64,000 nucleotides of DNA from Nocardia bhagyanarayanae (GTDB lineage Bacteria; Actinomycetota; Actinomycetes; Mycobacteriales; Mycobacteriaceae): NCBI RefSeq assembly GCF_006716565.1, contig NZ_VFPG01000001.1, positions 2,666,001 to 2,730,000 of the forward strand, read 5' to 3'. The translations under genes and the position numbers were made by a program. Positions within the stretch are counted from its first letter, which is position 1. Every line of letters starts with the position of its first letter. Shown in pieces: positions 26,147 to 34,921 of this stretch. Below the pieces are notes generated by a model. It had not been told where the DNA came from. It saw only the letters and a list, made by a program, of their open reading frames with translations, and ran no database searches.

Positions 26147-28425
26147 TACGCGGGCGCTTCCGCCTTGGCCTCGCCGTGCGCGTGGGCCGCGCCGGGTGCG
26201 CGCACCTTGCCCGCCGCGATCAGCTCGTCCCATTCCTTCTGCACGGCCTTCTCCGTCGGCGTGGCGAGGAACCCGCTCGGCGCGAAGATCTTCGACGGTT
26301 CCTCCGGCGACTCGGTGGTCGCACCGCCGCCGGAGCGCCAGGCGCGCAAGCACACCAGCGCGCCGACCACCGCGACCACCAGCACCAGGGCCGCGAACAC
26401 GATCGAGAGCGTGCCCTGGATGAAGGTGTTGCGGATGACGGTGTCAACGTCCTCCGGCGTCTTCGCCGTCAGGCAGAGCTTGCCCGCCTCCTGCGCCTGC
26501 TGGCAGAGGCTGTGCTGCTTCCAGTAACCCACCTTCGGGTCGGCGGAGAAGATCTTCTGCCAGGACGCGGTCATCGTGACGATCAAATCCCAGGCCAGCG
26601 GAATGCCCGGAATCCACGCCCACTTCACCAGGCCCTTCTTCACGATGATGGTCATCACGACGGTCAGCGCGACGGCGGCGAGCAACTGGTTGGCGATGCC
26701 GAACAGCGGGTAGAGCGCGTTGATGCCGCCGAGCGGATCGGTGACGCCCATCAGCAGGATGGAACCCCACGCCGCGACCACGATGAACGAGCACAGCCAC
26801 GCGCCGACCCGCCAGGACGGATCCTTGAACTTGCGCAGCGGTCCGCCGAAGTTGCCCAGCGCGTCCGAGGTCATGAACCGCGCGACACGGGTGCCCGCGT
26901 CGATCGTGGTCAGGATGAACAGCGCCTCGAACATGATCGCGAAGTGGTACCAGAACGACTTCATGCTCTCGCCGCCGAGGAACCGGTGGAACACCTCGGA
27001 GATGCCGACCGCCAGGGTCGGCGCGCCGCCGGTGCGCGAGATGATGGTGTTCTCGCCGACGTCCGCGGCGGCGCCGGAGAAGGTCTCCGGCGTGGCGGGC
27101 GGTCCGGCCAGGCCGAGCGAATTGGTGTACGCGGCGGCCTTTTCCGGGGTGCCGCCGGTCAGGCCGAGCGGCGCGTTCATGCCGAAGTACAGGTGCTGAT
27201 CGATGATCGAGGCGGTGATGATGGCCATCACGGCGACGAACGACTCCATCAGCATGCCGCCGTAGCCGATCATCCGCGCGTGCGATTCCTTCTCCAGCAG
27301 CTTCGGCGTGGTGCCGGAGGAGACCAGCGCGTGGAAACCGGAGAGCGCGCCGCAGGCGATGGTGATGAACAGGAACGGGAACAGGCTGCCCGCGAAGGCG
27401 GGACCGGTGCCGGTGGAGGCGAATTCGGAGATCGCGGGCGCCTTAAGCACCGGCATGGTGATCAGGATGCCGACCGCCAGCAGGCCGATGGTGCCGATCT
27501 TCATGAACGTCGACAGGTAGTCGCGCGGCGCGAGCAGCAGCCACACCGGCAGCACCGACGCGAGGAAGCCGTACGCGATCAGCAGCCAGGCGATGGTGGT
27601 CCTGGAGAGCGTGAACCAGTCGGCGCCCCATTCGGTTTCGGACACCCAGCCGCCGGAGACGATGGCGAGCAGCAGCAGCGCGATGCCGATGGCCGACACC
27701 TCGCCGACCTTGCCCGGCCGCAGGAATCGCAGGTAGACGCCCATGAACAGGGCGATCGGGATGGTCATCGCGATGGAGAACACGCCCCACGGGCTCTCGC
27801 CGAGCGCGTTCACCACGACCAGTGCTAGCACCGCGAGCAGGATCATCATGATCACGAGAATCGCCACGATCGCCGCGACGCCGCCGACCGCGCCGAGTTC
27901 GTCACGCGCCATCTGGCCGAGACTGCGCCCGCGCCGCTTGGTGGAGGCCCACAGCACCAGGTAGTCCTGCACCGCGCCCGCCAGACAGACGCCGACCACG
28001 ATCCAGATGGTGCCCGGCAGATAACCCATCTGCGCGGCCAGCACCGGACCGACCAGCGGACCGGCGCCCGCGATGGCGGCGAAGTGGTGCCCGTAGAGCA
28101 CCCGCCGGTCCATCGGCATGAAATCCTTGCCGTTCTCCAGGATTTCGGCGGGAGTCGCGAGGTCGTCGCGCGGCTTGGTGATCTTCCATTCGATGAATCG
28201 CGCGTAGAAGCGGTAGGCGATGATGTAAGTACTGACCGCCGCGATCACGATCCAGACCGCGTTGACGTTCTCACCGCGCGCTATGGCGAGGATGGCCCAG
28301 GCGACCGCGCCGAGTATCGCGATCCCGGCGAAAACAGCCTTCTTGGCCGGGGTTATCGGGGACCGATCGACCACGCCGACCGGTGGCAGGTCGGGATCGG
28401 TCCGCAGATATTCGATTGTCGCCAT
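26146..28425 (-). CDS. cstA: CstA-family carbon-starvation transporter
   Basis: A large inner-membrane transporter (759 residues, many helices) of the CstA/BtsT family, which take up peptides or pyruvate. Family segments include YGHHFAAIAGAGPLVGPVLA, GSVQ-like AGAVQDYLVLWAS, LFITIACGALSGFHALVSSG and FALNTIDAGTR-like LTTIDAGTRVARFM. The start MATIEYLRTD at 28425 has CAGGAGAG upstream; a longer frame is non-coding. It forms an operon with ybdD. The 214-base gap to the sugar-binding gene should hold both divergent promoters. Confidence 0.93.
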   Translation of the reverse strand: MATIEYLRTDPDLPPVGVVDRSPITPAKKAVFAGIAILGAVAWAILAIARGENVNAVWIVIAAVSTYIIAYRFYARFIEWKITKPRDDLATPAEILENGKDFMPMDRRVLYGHHFAAIAGAGPLVGPVLAAQMGYLPGTIWIVVGVCLAGAVQDYLVLWASTKRRGRSLGQMARDELGAVGGVAAIVAILVIMMILLAVLALVVVNALGESPWGVFSIAMTIPIALFMGVYLRFLRPGKVGEVSAIGIALLLLAIVSGGWVSETEWGADWFTLSRTTIAWLLIAYGFLASVLPVWLLLAPRDYLSTFMKIGTIGLLAVGILITMPVLKAPAISEFASTGTGPAFAGSLFPFLFITIACGALSGFHALVSSGTTPKLLEKESHARMIGYGGMLMESFVAVMAIITASIIDQHLYFGMNAPLGLTGGTPEKAAAYTNSLGLAGPPATPETFSGAAADVGENTIISRTGGAPTLAVGISEVFHRFLGGESMKSFWYHFAIMFEALFILTTIDAGTRVARFMTSDALGNFGGPLRKFKDPSWRVGAWLCSFIVVAAWGSILLMGVTDPLGGINALYPLFGIANQLLAAVALTVVMTIIVKKGLVKWAWIPGIPLAWDLIVTMTASWQKIFSADPKVGYWKQHSLCQQAQEAGKLCLTAKTPEDVDTVIRNTFIQGTLSIVFAALVLVVAVVGALVCLRAWRSGGGATTESPEEPSKIFAPSGFLATPTEKAVQKEWDELIAAGKVRAPGAAHAHGEAKAEAPA

Positions 28426-28639
28426 CTGCCTACTCTCCTGTGAAACGCGCAGGATCTCGACGTGCGGGATCTTGCTGAAACACGAGACAAAGTAACCGAT
28501 CGCCGATCGCCGCTGCGCGGATTCCGGCCATCGATGGACGACCGTCAAATATTGTTCGTGTGTCGGCCGTCACCTCGGTCATAGCCGGACGTATGCTGCG
28601 ATGCTGTTCGTCACACTCCATGTCCGCCCGAGGAGGGCT

Positions 28640-29989
28640 GTGCTGGATTCGACTCCGCGTCCGCCCGCCGCGCGCTCACAGGTTGTCTCCTCGCGCGGGA
28701 TCCGTAGGCGCACCCTGCTCGGCTCCGCGCTCGCCGCCCCGTTGCTGGCGAACGCGTGCGGCTCCGACGACGACGCGCTGACCTTCTTCTTCCAGGCCCG
28801 TCCCGAGGAGGCGCGCGTCCGGCTGCGCATCATCGACGAGTTCCGCAAGCGCCACCCCGACATCCCGGTGCGCACCATCATGTCGGGCCCCGATCCTTTG
28901 CAGCAGATGCTCACCTACTGCGCGGGCGGAAAATGCCCCGACGTGCTGATGGCCTGGGAACTGCTCTACGCGGGGCTGGCCGAGCGCGGTGTGCTGCTCG
29001 ATCTCGACACGCTGCTCGACCGGGATCCGCACTACGCCGCCGAACTGCGCCGCGACAGCTTTCCCGCGCTGTACGACACCTTCACCTACGGCGGCGGCCA
29101 GTACGCGCTGCCCGAGCAGTGGTCCGGTGTCTTCCTCTATTACAACCGCGCGATGTTCGCCGATGCCGGGTTGACGCCGCCAACCCGCTGGGGTGACGCG
29201 TGGAGCTTCGAGGAGTTCCTGGACGCCGCACGCGCGCTCACTCGCCGCGACGGCGACGGGCGCACCACGCGGTGGGGTTTCGCCGACGCGTGGGTGCCGT
29301 ACTTCTCGGCCGCCTGTTTCGGGATGAACAACGGCGCCGAATGGTTCACGCCCTCGGTGAATCCGACCCGCACCAATGTCGGCGATCCCCGCTTCGCGGA
29401 GGGTTTCCAGTTCTACGCCGATCTCGCGGTGCGGCATCGGGTCGCGCCGAGAGTCGCCGATCAGCAATCGGTTTCGGCCCCGGATCTGTTCCGGCGCGGC
29501 CGGGCGGCCATGGCGCTCGGCGGGCACTGGCTGTACTCCGAATTCGCGGGCAATGAAGGGGTTCCGATCGATCTGACCGTGCTGCCGGTCGGTCCGCACG
29601 GTGGACCGGGGTCGATCACGGATGTCGGCTGCACCGGTCTGTCCATCGCGGCCGACAGCCCGCGTATCGAACAGGCTTGGGAATTCGTGAAATTCGCGAC
29701 GGGACCGGTCGGCCAGGCGATCGTGGCCGCGTCCGGCTTGTTCGTTCCGGTGCTCCAATCCGCCATGGCCACACCGGGCTTCGCGGCGGCGCACCGCGAG
29801 ATCCGCAATCTCGAGGTGATGACCGACGGGCCCGCCAATTCCCGGCCGCTGCCGGTGACGCCGATGTGGGGCAAGGTGTCGGCGCTGCTCGAACGCGGTG
29901 GAAACCGGGTGCTGCGCGGCGCGGCGACGGCGCAGTCGCTCGGCGGACGGCTCGCCGCGGATGTCGACGCGTTGTTGGGGGCGCCATGA
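28640..29989 (+). CDS. ABC sugar-importer substrate-binding lipoprotein (Tat-type signal)
   Basis: A solute-binding protein of the sugar (family 1, UgpB/MalE-like) class, 449 residues. The N-terminus has a twin-arginine-like motif RRRTLLGS and ends at a Cys in LANACGSDDD, so export by Tat and lipid anchoring are plausible, although the lipobox is not canonical. The core shows RTIMSGPDPLQQM, YALPEQWSGVFLYYN and GGHWLYSEF. GTG 28640 was chosen with AGGAGG only three bases away, which is tight. It is the first gene of an importer operon with two permeases; no ATPase gene is present. Confidence 0.85.
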   Translation: MLDSTPRPPAARSQVVSSRGIRRRTLLGSALAAPLLANACGSDDDALTFFFQARPEEARVRLRIIDEFRKRHPDIPVRTIMSGPDPLQQMLTYCAGGKCPDVLMAWELLYAGLAERGVLLDLDTLLDRDPHYAAELRRDSFPALYDTFTYGGGQYALPEQWSGVFLYYNRAMFADAGLTPPTRWGDAWSFEEFLDAARALTRRDGDGRTTRWGFADAWVPYFSAACFGMNNGAEWFTPSVNPTRTNVGDPRFAEGFQFYADLAVRHRVAPRVADQQSVSAPDLFRRGRAAMALGGHWLYSEFAGNEGVPIDLTVLPVGPHGGPGSITDVGCTGLSIAADSPRIEQAWEFVKFATGPVGQAIVAASGLFVPVLQSAMATPGFAAAHREIRNLEVMTDGPANSRPLPVTPMWGKVSALLERGGNRVLRGAATAQSLGGRLAADVDALLGAP

Positions 29990-30066
29990 GCGAACGTTGT
30001 GAGCGAATCGTGTGTCAGCACGCCTCTCGCATGCCGGAGCCGAGCGTCAGCGAGGTGCGGGCATGA
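29986..30066 (+). CDS. 26-residue bridging frame in the ABC importer operon
   Basis: A tiny frame starts in an ATGA overlap with the binding-protein stop and ends in an ATGA overlap with the permease start (30063-30066). It encodes MSERCERIVCQHASRMPEPS plus six residues. The DNA contains near repeats (GAGCGAACG, GAGCGAATC, GAGCGTCAG). I recall similar junction sequences in other Nocardia genes, but cannot check. It may serve only to couple translation. Confidence 0.4.
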   Translation: MSERCERIVCQHASRMPEPSVSEVRA

Positions 30067-31028
30067 GTACTTCCGTCGACGACACGGTGGTGAGCGACGC
30101 CAATGATGTGCCGCCGCCGCGCTCGCGCGGTACGGCGCGTCCGGGTCGGCTCGCGCGCCGACGCGAACGCGCCGGCTGGTTGTTCATCGCGCCGAATCTG
30201 TTGGCGGTGCTGGTATTCCTGCTGTTCCCGCTGGGGTTCTCGCTGTATCTGAGCTTCCACTCCTGGGATCTGTTCAGCCCGCCGCGGTTCGTCGGAACGG
30301 CGAACTATCGGCGGCTCTTCGCCTCCGACCCGCTGTTCCTCATCGCGCTGCGCAACACCGCGGTGTTCACCGTGCTCACGTTGCTGCCGACGGTGGTGAT
30401 CGGGTTGGTCGTCGCGGCCGTGCTGAACCGGAAAGTATTCGGAATCGGCCTGTTTCGCACCATGGCGTTCCTGCCGCTGGTGGCTTCGACGGTGGCGATG
30501 GCAGTGGTGTGGCGGTTCATCTTCACCACCGACGACGGGTTGCTCAACATCGTGCTCGGCTGGTTCGGCGTCGACCCGGTGCCCTGGTTGACCGACCCGG
30601 ATTGGGCGCTGGTCTCGCTCAGCATCGTGACCGTGTGGAAGAGCGTGCCGTTCGCCACCGTCATCCTGCTCGCCGCCATGCAGGGCGTGCCGGAGACGCT
30701 GTACGAGGCGGCGAAGATCGACGGCGCGGGGGCGGTCCGCAGGTTCCGTTCGGTGACGTTGCCGCTGATCCGCGGGCCGCTGTCGTTCGTCTTCGTGATC
30801 ACCGTCATCAACTCGGTGCAGGCCTTCGATCAGGCGTACGCGCTCACCGGCGGAAACGGCGGGCCGGAGACGGGAACCTATCTGCTCGGGATCATGTTGT
30901 TCCAGCACGCGTTCGGGTTCTACGAGGTGGGTTACGCCTCGGCGCTGGCCTGGGTGATCTTCGCGATCCTGTTGGTGCTGACGGTTCTTCAGTTGCGTCT
31001 GTCTCGGCGGGAGGAGACGGAGTTGTGA
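30063..31028 (+). CDS. ABC sugar-importer permease 1 (MalF/UgpA-like)
   Basis: An inner-membrane permease of 321 residues with six predicted helices. The cytoplasmic coupling motif that contacts the ATPase is clear: EAAKIDGAGAVRRFRSVTLP (EAA motif, conserved Gly). The N-terminal 35 residues are hydrophilic and Arg-rich. Its stop overlaps the next permease start as GTGA (31025-31028). It requires an ATPase encoded elsewhere, as for multi-use MsiK-type ATPases in actinobacteria. Confidence 0.9.
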   Translation: MSTSVDDTVVSDANDVPPPRSRGTARPGRLARRRERAGWLFIAPNLLAVLVFLLFPLGFSLYLSFHSWDLFSPPRFVGTANYRRLFASDPLFLIALRNTAVFTVLTLLPTVVIGLVVAAVLNRKVFGIGLFRTMAFLPLVASTVAMAVVWRFIFTTDDGLLNIVLGWFGVDPVPWLTDPDWALVSLSIVTVWKSVPFATVILLAAMQGVPETLYEAAKIDGAGAVRRFRSVTLPLIRGPLSFVFVITVINSVQAFDQAYALTGGNGGPETGTYLLGIMLFQHAFGFYEVGYASALAWVIFAILLVLTVLQLRLSRREETEL

Positions 31029-32407
31029 AGTTGTTCAAAGGGATTCGATGGATCCTGCGTGGCCGGCGTGGTAGTGGTGCGGCGGAGATCGCGTACGCGG
31101 ACGGTACGGGGGAGAACCGTGCGGAGAAGGCGGGGGGTGGTGCCGGCGCGGGCGTGAACGTGACAGGTGCGCGCGTCCATGGTGCGGGCGTCGGTGGCGG
31201 CGCTGGCGCAGGTGGTGCGGCGCACCCGGGCGAGGGTGGTGTCGGTGCGGGCGTGAATGCGGAGAGTTCGCGCGTCGGTGGTGCGGCGGCTGCAGGCGAA
31301 GGTAGGTACGGTGCGGGCGTGAATGCGGCGGCCGCCCTCATCGGTGGCGGGTCGGGCGGTGGGGCCGATGCTGGTGCAGGTGGTGCGGGGTACTCGGGCG
31401 AGGGTGGTGTCGGTGCGGGGGTGAACGCGGCGGGGGTGCGCGGAGGTGAGGGGGGTGCGGGCGTCGCCGCTATCGGTGCACGCGCAGGCCGAGCGAAGGC
31501 GAGTGTGGGCGATGTTCGTGCGGGTCGGCATGCAACGGGCGCGCCCATCGATGATGCGGTGGACGGTCGCGCGCAACGGGCGGCCGTACGCAGGCTGGTG
31601 CGCGGCATCGGAATCTACGCCGCGCTGGCCGGCGTCGCGTGGTGCGCGCTGGCGCCGATCCTCTGGGCGCTGTCGGGTTCCCTGAAACGCGACGGCGAGA
31701 TCACCGAACCGACCTTGCTGCCGGAGAGTCCGCAGTGGTCGAACTTCGGCCGGGTGTTCGAGCTGCTGCCGCTGGGGCGCATGCTGCTCAACACCACCGT
31801 CTACGCCGTGTGCGTGACCGCCGGGCAGGTGTTTTTCTGCTCGCTGGCCGGATACGCGTTCGCGCGCTTGCGCTTTCGCGGCAGCGAGGCGTTGTTCCTC
31901 GCCTACCTCGCGACGCTGATGGTGCCGCTCACCGTCACGGTCATCCCGCAGTTCCTGCTCATGCGCGCCTTCGGCTGGGTGGACACCGCGTGGTCGATGA
32001 TCGTGCCCGGCCTGTTCGGCAGCGCCTTCGGCACCTATCTGATGCGACAGTTCTTCCGCACGCTGCCAACGGAATTGGAAGAAGCGGCCATCCTCGACGG
32101 CTGCTCGACCTGGCAGGTGTACTGGCGCGTGCTGCTCCCGCACACCCGCCCGGCCCTCATGGTGCTCGCGGTGCTCACCTGGATCACCGTGTGGAACGAC
32201 TTCCTCTGGCCGCTGGTGATGATCCAGCGCAACGAGCTGGCGACGGTCACCCTCGGACTGGTCCGCTTGCAGGGGCAGTACTACTCCCAGTGGCCGCTGC
32301 TGATGGCGGCCGCGGTCGTCATCCTGCTGCCCCTGCTCGCGGTGTACGCGATCGGCCAGCGGGCGTTCATCCACGGCATCACGTTGTCCGGCCTCGGCGG
32401 TCGGTGA
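31025..32407 (+). CDS. ABC sugar-importer permease 2 with a large repetitive N-terminal extension
   Basis: A MalG/UgpE-like permease; helices start near residue 195 and the coupling motif is ELEEAAILDGCSTWQVYWRVLLP. The core alone has the usual length of about 270 residues. In front lies an unusual Gly/Ala/Val-rich stretch of about 185 residues with repeats such as EGGVGAGVNA (three times). The GTG at 31025 is coupled to the previous stop, but there is no good ribosome-binding site near the core, so the extension is probably translated. It would be cytoplasmic and disordered. Confidence 0.82.
   Translation: MKLFKGIRWILRGRRGSGAAEIAYADGTGENRAEKAGGGAGAGVNVTGARVHGAGVGGGAGAGGAAHPGEGGVGAGVNAESSRVGGAAAAGEGRYGAGVNAAAALIGGGSGGGADAGAGGAGYSGEGGVGAGVNAAGVRGGEGGAGVAAIGARAGRAKASVGDVRAGRHATGAPIDDAVDGRAQRAAVRRLVRGIGIYAALAGVAWCALAPILWALSGSLKRDGEITEPTLLPESPQWSNFGRVFELLPLGRMLLNTTVYAVCVTAGQVFFCSLAGYAFARLRFRGSEALFLAYLATLMVPLTVTVIPQFLLMRAFGWVDTAWSMIVPGLFGSAFGTYLMRQFFRTLPTELEEAAILDGCSTWQVYWRVLLPHTRPALMVLAVLTWITVWNDFLWPLVMIQRNELATVTLGLVRLQGQYYSQWPLLMAAAVVILLPLLAVYAIGQRAFIHGITLSGLGGR
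31130..31500 (+). repeat. Imperfect GGTGCGGGCGTGAA-type repeats
   Basis: Short G-rich units recur through this stretch, encoding GAGVN, EGGVGAGVNA, GAGGAA and similar peptides inside the permease 2 extension. Both strands are open through it because of the skewed base use. Confidence 0.7.
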
Positions 32408-32416
32408 AGCGGGCGG

Positions 32417-32839
32417 TCATTCACCCCAGTAGGTGCCGAAGCTCCAAAGATTGCCCTCGGGATCGCGGACCGTGAACCCGCGCGACCCGTAGTCCTCGTC
32501 GCGCAGCCCGCGCACCACTTCGGCACCGGCGGCGGTGGCGCGCTCGAAGAGTTCGTCGGGCTTGTCGCAGACCACGTAAATCGAGTCGTTGCCGGGCTTG
32601 CGTTGCCCGAACGGGGTGTCGTCCTTGCCCGCCGAACCGAACATGATGCCGCCGCCGAGCGGCCAGCGCAGTTCGCCGTGCTCGACGATCGACGGGTCGT
32701 CCTCGCGGGCGTAGACGCCCGAGACCTGGAAACCGAAGGCGTTCACCAGGAAATCGGTCATTGCCCGTGCGTCGCGGAAGGCGAGGCAGGGCCAGATCGC
32801 GGTGCGAGTGGTGGTGTCTGTTGTGGTGGGATTCGTCAT
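32417..32839 (-). CDS. VOC-family (glyoxalase-like) protein
   Basis: A 140-residue vicinal-oxygen-chelate protein: WPCLAFRDARAMTDFLVNAFGF opens the first beta-alpha-beta unit and DYGSRGFTVRDPEGNLWSFG closes the second, with a metal-type Glu in the last motif (RDPEGN). Such proteins bind drugs or act as isomerases or dioxygenases; the substrate is unknown. It begins 10 bases after the AraC-type gene stop, so the two form an operon. Confidence 0.85.
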   Translation of the reverse strand: MTNPTTTDTTTRTAIWPCLAFRDARAMTDFLVNAFGFQVSGVYAREDDPSIVEHGELRWPLGGGIMFGSAGKDDTPFGQRKPGNDSIYVVCDKPDELFERATAAGAEVVRGLRDEDYGSRGFTVRDPEGNLWSFGTYWGE

Positions 32840-32849
32840 GCGTCCAGCC

Positions 32850-33686
32850 TCATCCGCCGAGGCCCGGCTCGTCTTGGACGGATGGAATCTCCTCGGCGAG
32901 CCAGGTGGTGGGGCTGCATCCGGCGAGGTCGAGGAAATCGCGGTTCAAGTGCGCTTGGTCGTAGTACCCGCAGGTCGCGGCGACCTGGGCGATGGAGACG
33001 AACGACGGCGTGTGCTCGAGCATCCGCCTGGCCCGCTCGAAACGGGTGACGCGGGCGGCGAGCTTCGGGCTCAGTCCGAACTCCGCGCCGAACTTGCGGG
33101 TCAGATGCTGGCGGGTCCAGCCGATGCGTTCGGCGAGCGGGCCGATGCTCGCGGTGCCGCCGCTGGCCACCACGGCGCGCCAAGCCCAGGTGAGCTCGGG
33201 GATGACGAGGCGATCCGGGCAGGCCAGGCGCGTCAGGATCTCGTCGCAGATGGCGAACCGTCGCGACCACGGGGCGTCGCCCTGGAGGCGTTCCCACAGC
33301 TCGTCACCGGTCGGGCCCGCGACCTCGGCGCATTCGAGCGAGGTGTTCCAGATCTCCGCGGCGGGCAGGCCGAACAGCGTCCGGCAGCCGAGCGGAGTGA
33401 GCGCGATGGCGACGCCCTCCTGAGTCCCGTTGTGCGCGATGGCGGCCGAACTCGCCTGCAACCCGCTGAGCACGCAGCGATAGTCGCGCGGATCCTGGGC
33501 CGGATCCGTTTGCGCCACAACGTCGATGGTCGGTCCGATGGCGACGATGAACGTCAGATGGCGCGACGGAAGGCCCCGGTGCGTGCCGGGCTGGTAACCA
33601 GTCATCCGGTAGCCGAGGTAGTGATCGATGAAGGCCGCCAGCGCGGGCGCGGGGCGGGCCGTCACCACCTCCGTGGTCGGCTCCAT
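32850..33686 (-). CDS. AraC-family transcriptional regulator
   Basis: A 278-residue regulator. The C-terminal AraC domain carries two helix-turn-helix units (SIGPLAERIGWTRQHLTRKF and VSIAQVAATCGYYDQAHLNR). The N-terminal region (FIDHYLGYRMTGYQPG, RHLTFIVAIG) is a sensor domain of unknown ligand. ATG 33686 was chosen because upstream residues are Arg-rich and non-conserved in style. It is cotranscribed with the VOC gene and divergent from the oxidoreductase gene at 33850. Confidence 0.87.
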   Translation of the reverse strand: MEPTTEVVTARPAPALAAFIDHYLGYRMTGYQPGTHRGLPSRHLTFIVAIGPTIDVVAQTDPAQDPRDYRCVLSGLQASSAAIAHNGTQEGVAIALTPLGCRTLFGLPAAEIWNTSLECAEVAGPTGDELWERLQGDAPWSRRFAICDEILTRLACPDRLVIPELTWAWRAVVASGGTASIGPLAERIGWTRQHLTRKFGAEFGLSPKLAARVTRFERARRMLEHTPSFVSIAQVAATCGYYDQAHLNRDFLDLAGCSPTTWLAEEIPSVQDEPGLGG

Positions 33687-33849
33687 ACGGGTCACGGTAC
33701 GCCCGCGCGGGCTCCTCGCGTACCGATCGGACGTGGCGCACGACGCGGCGCGGGGTGCGGTGAGATCGCGCACACGGGGTGCCTCGAGTATGTGAGTTCG
33801 GATTGCTGCCCGGTTACCGTTACGCCTTCAGATGAGGAGTGGAGGTGTC

Positions 33850-34770
33850 ATGCGTCGAATCCGATACGAGCGCAGTGGTGGTCCCGAGGTGCTCGAGCTG
33901 GAATCGGCCGAGACACCGACACCCGGGCCCGGCGAACTTCTGGTGAAGGTCCACGCGATCGGCGTGACCCTGCCGGTGGTGCGGAAGGTTCGCGAACAGC
34001 GCGAGCCGATCCCGCTCGGCGGCGAGATCGCGGGTGAGGTGATCGCAGTGGGCGACGGCGTCACGGACTTCGCGCCCGGCTACCGCGTCACCGGTCTGTG
34101 TTTCGGCCACGGCTACGCCGAGTACGCCCTGCTGAGGCAGGAGACGGTGTCGTCGATTCCCGACGGGGCTTCCGCCATCGATGCGGTCGCGCTGGTGCGC
34201 AGTGGGGTGGTCGCGCTCGGTGCGCTGGACGCCGCGAAGCCCGTGTCCGGTGAATCGGCGCTGGTCACCGCTGCGGCGAGTGGTGTGGGGCACCTGGCCG
34301 TTCAGCTGGCGCGGGTGCGCGGGGCCAAGCGGGTGGTCGCCGCCGTCTCCGACCCCGCGAAGGGCGATTTCCTGCGCGAACTCGGCGCCGACGAGGTCGT
34401 CGTCTACGGGGAGCCGTGGGGCGAGCCCGTCGACTATGTGCTCGACGCCGTCGGCGGCGAACTGCTCGGCCCCGCGCTCGCGGCCCTCGCGCCCGGCGGG
34501 CGCCTCGTCGCCTACAGCTCCGGCGGCGGCACCATCCAGGCCTACGACCTGCTGGCCGGCGCCAAAGCGGTGATCGGCTTCCAGGTGGCGCGGGTCGCGC
34601 GCGAGACGCCGGAGGTGTACGAGCACTGGCGGCAGGAGCTGTGGCAGTACTTCGCGTCCGGCCAGGTGCGGCCCGTCGTGCACGCGGAGTTCGCGCTGGA
34701 GGACGCGGCCACGGCCCACGCCGTCATCGAAAGCCGCAGCAACCTCGGCAAGGTTGTGCTGATTCCCTGA
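33850..34770 (+). CDS. Zinc-independent quinone-oxidoreductase-like MDR enzyme
   Basis: A medium-chain dehydrogenase/reductase of 306 residues. It opens MRRIRYERSGGPEVLELES, typical of quinone oxidoreductases, lacks the structural zinc cysteines, and has an NADPH-type Rossmann motif ALVTAAASGVGHLAVQLAR. It likely reduces a quinone or enone with NADPH. ATG 33850 with GGAGG upstream is preferred to ATG 33832. It faces the AraC regulator gene, which may control it. Confidence 0.85.
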   Translation: MRRIRYERSGGPEVLELESAETPTPGPGELLVKVHAIGVTLPVVRKVREQREPIPLGGEIAGEVIAVGDGVTDFAPGYRVTGLCFGHGYAEYALLRQETVSSIPDGASAIDAVALVRSGVVALGALDAAKPVSGESALVTAAASGVGHLAVQLARVRGAKRVVAAVSDPAKGDFLRELGADEVVVYGEPWGEPVDYVLDAVGGELLGPALAALAPGGRLVAYSSGGGTIQAYDLLAGAKAVIGFQVARVARETPEVYEHWRQELWQYFASGQVRPVVHAEFALEDAATAHAVIESRSNLGKVVLIP

Positions 34771-34788
34771 TCGACGGACCGAGCTCCC

Positions 34789-34839
34789 GATCGAAGGTGA
34801 CCGCCAGCCCGTCGGACAGACTGAATGTCACCTTCGGTC
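34789..34839. repeat. Dispersed stem-loop element, copy 2
   Basis: Bases 34789-34801 pair with 34827-34839 (13 bp, one wobble) around a 25-base loop. The right arm and flank 34822-34841 are the exact inverse of 6932-6951. It follows the oxidoreductase stop by 18 bases, so it could act as a terminator. Confidence 0.75.
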
Positions 34840-34906
34840 GGGTTCCAGCAGCAGTCGCTGCCGGAACGATGCGGCAGGCGCGAGGAGGGCGGAGGTCCGC
34901 GGCGCG

Positions 34907-34912
34907 TAGACT
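34907..34912 (+). promoter_or_regulatory. Possible -10 box of ychF
   Basis: TAGACT fits TANNNT nine bases before the GTG start of ychF. The region between has no ribosome-binding site, so a leader of only two or three bases is likely. Confidence 0.35.
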
Positions 34913-34921
34913 CTCTACCTC

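Noticed and set aside
28640..32407. Complete ABC importer with ATPase
   Set aside because: The operon ends after the second permease; the next gene is a VOC protein on the other strand.
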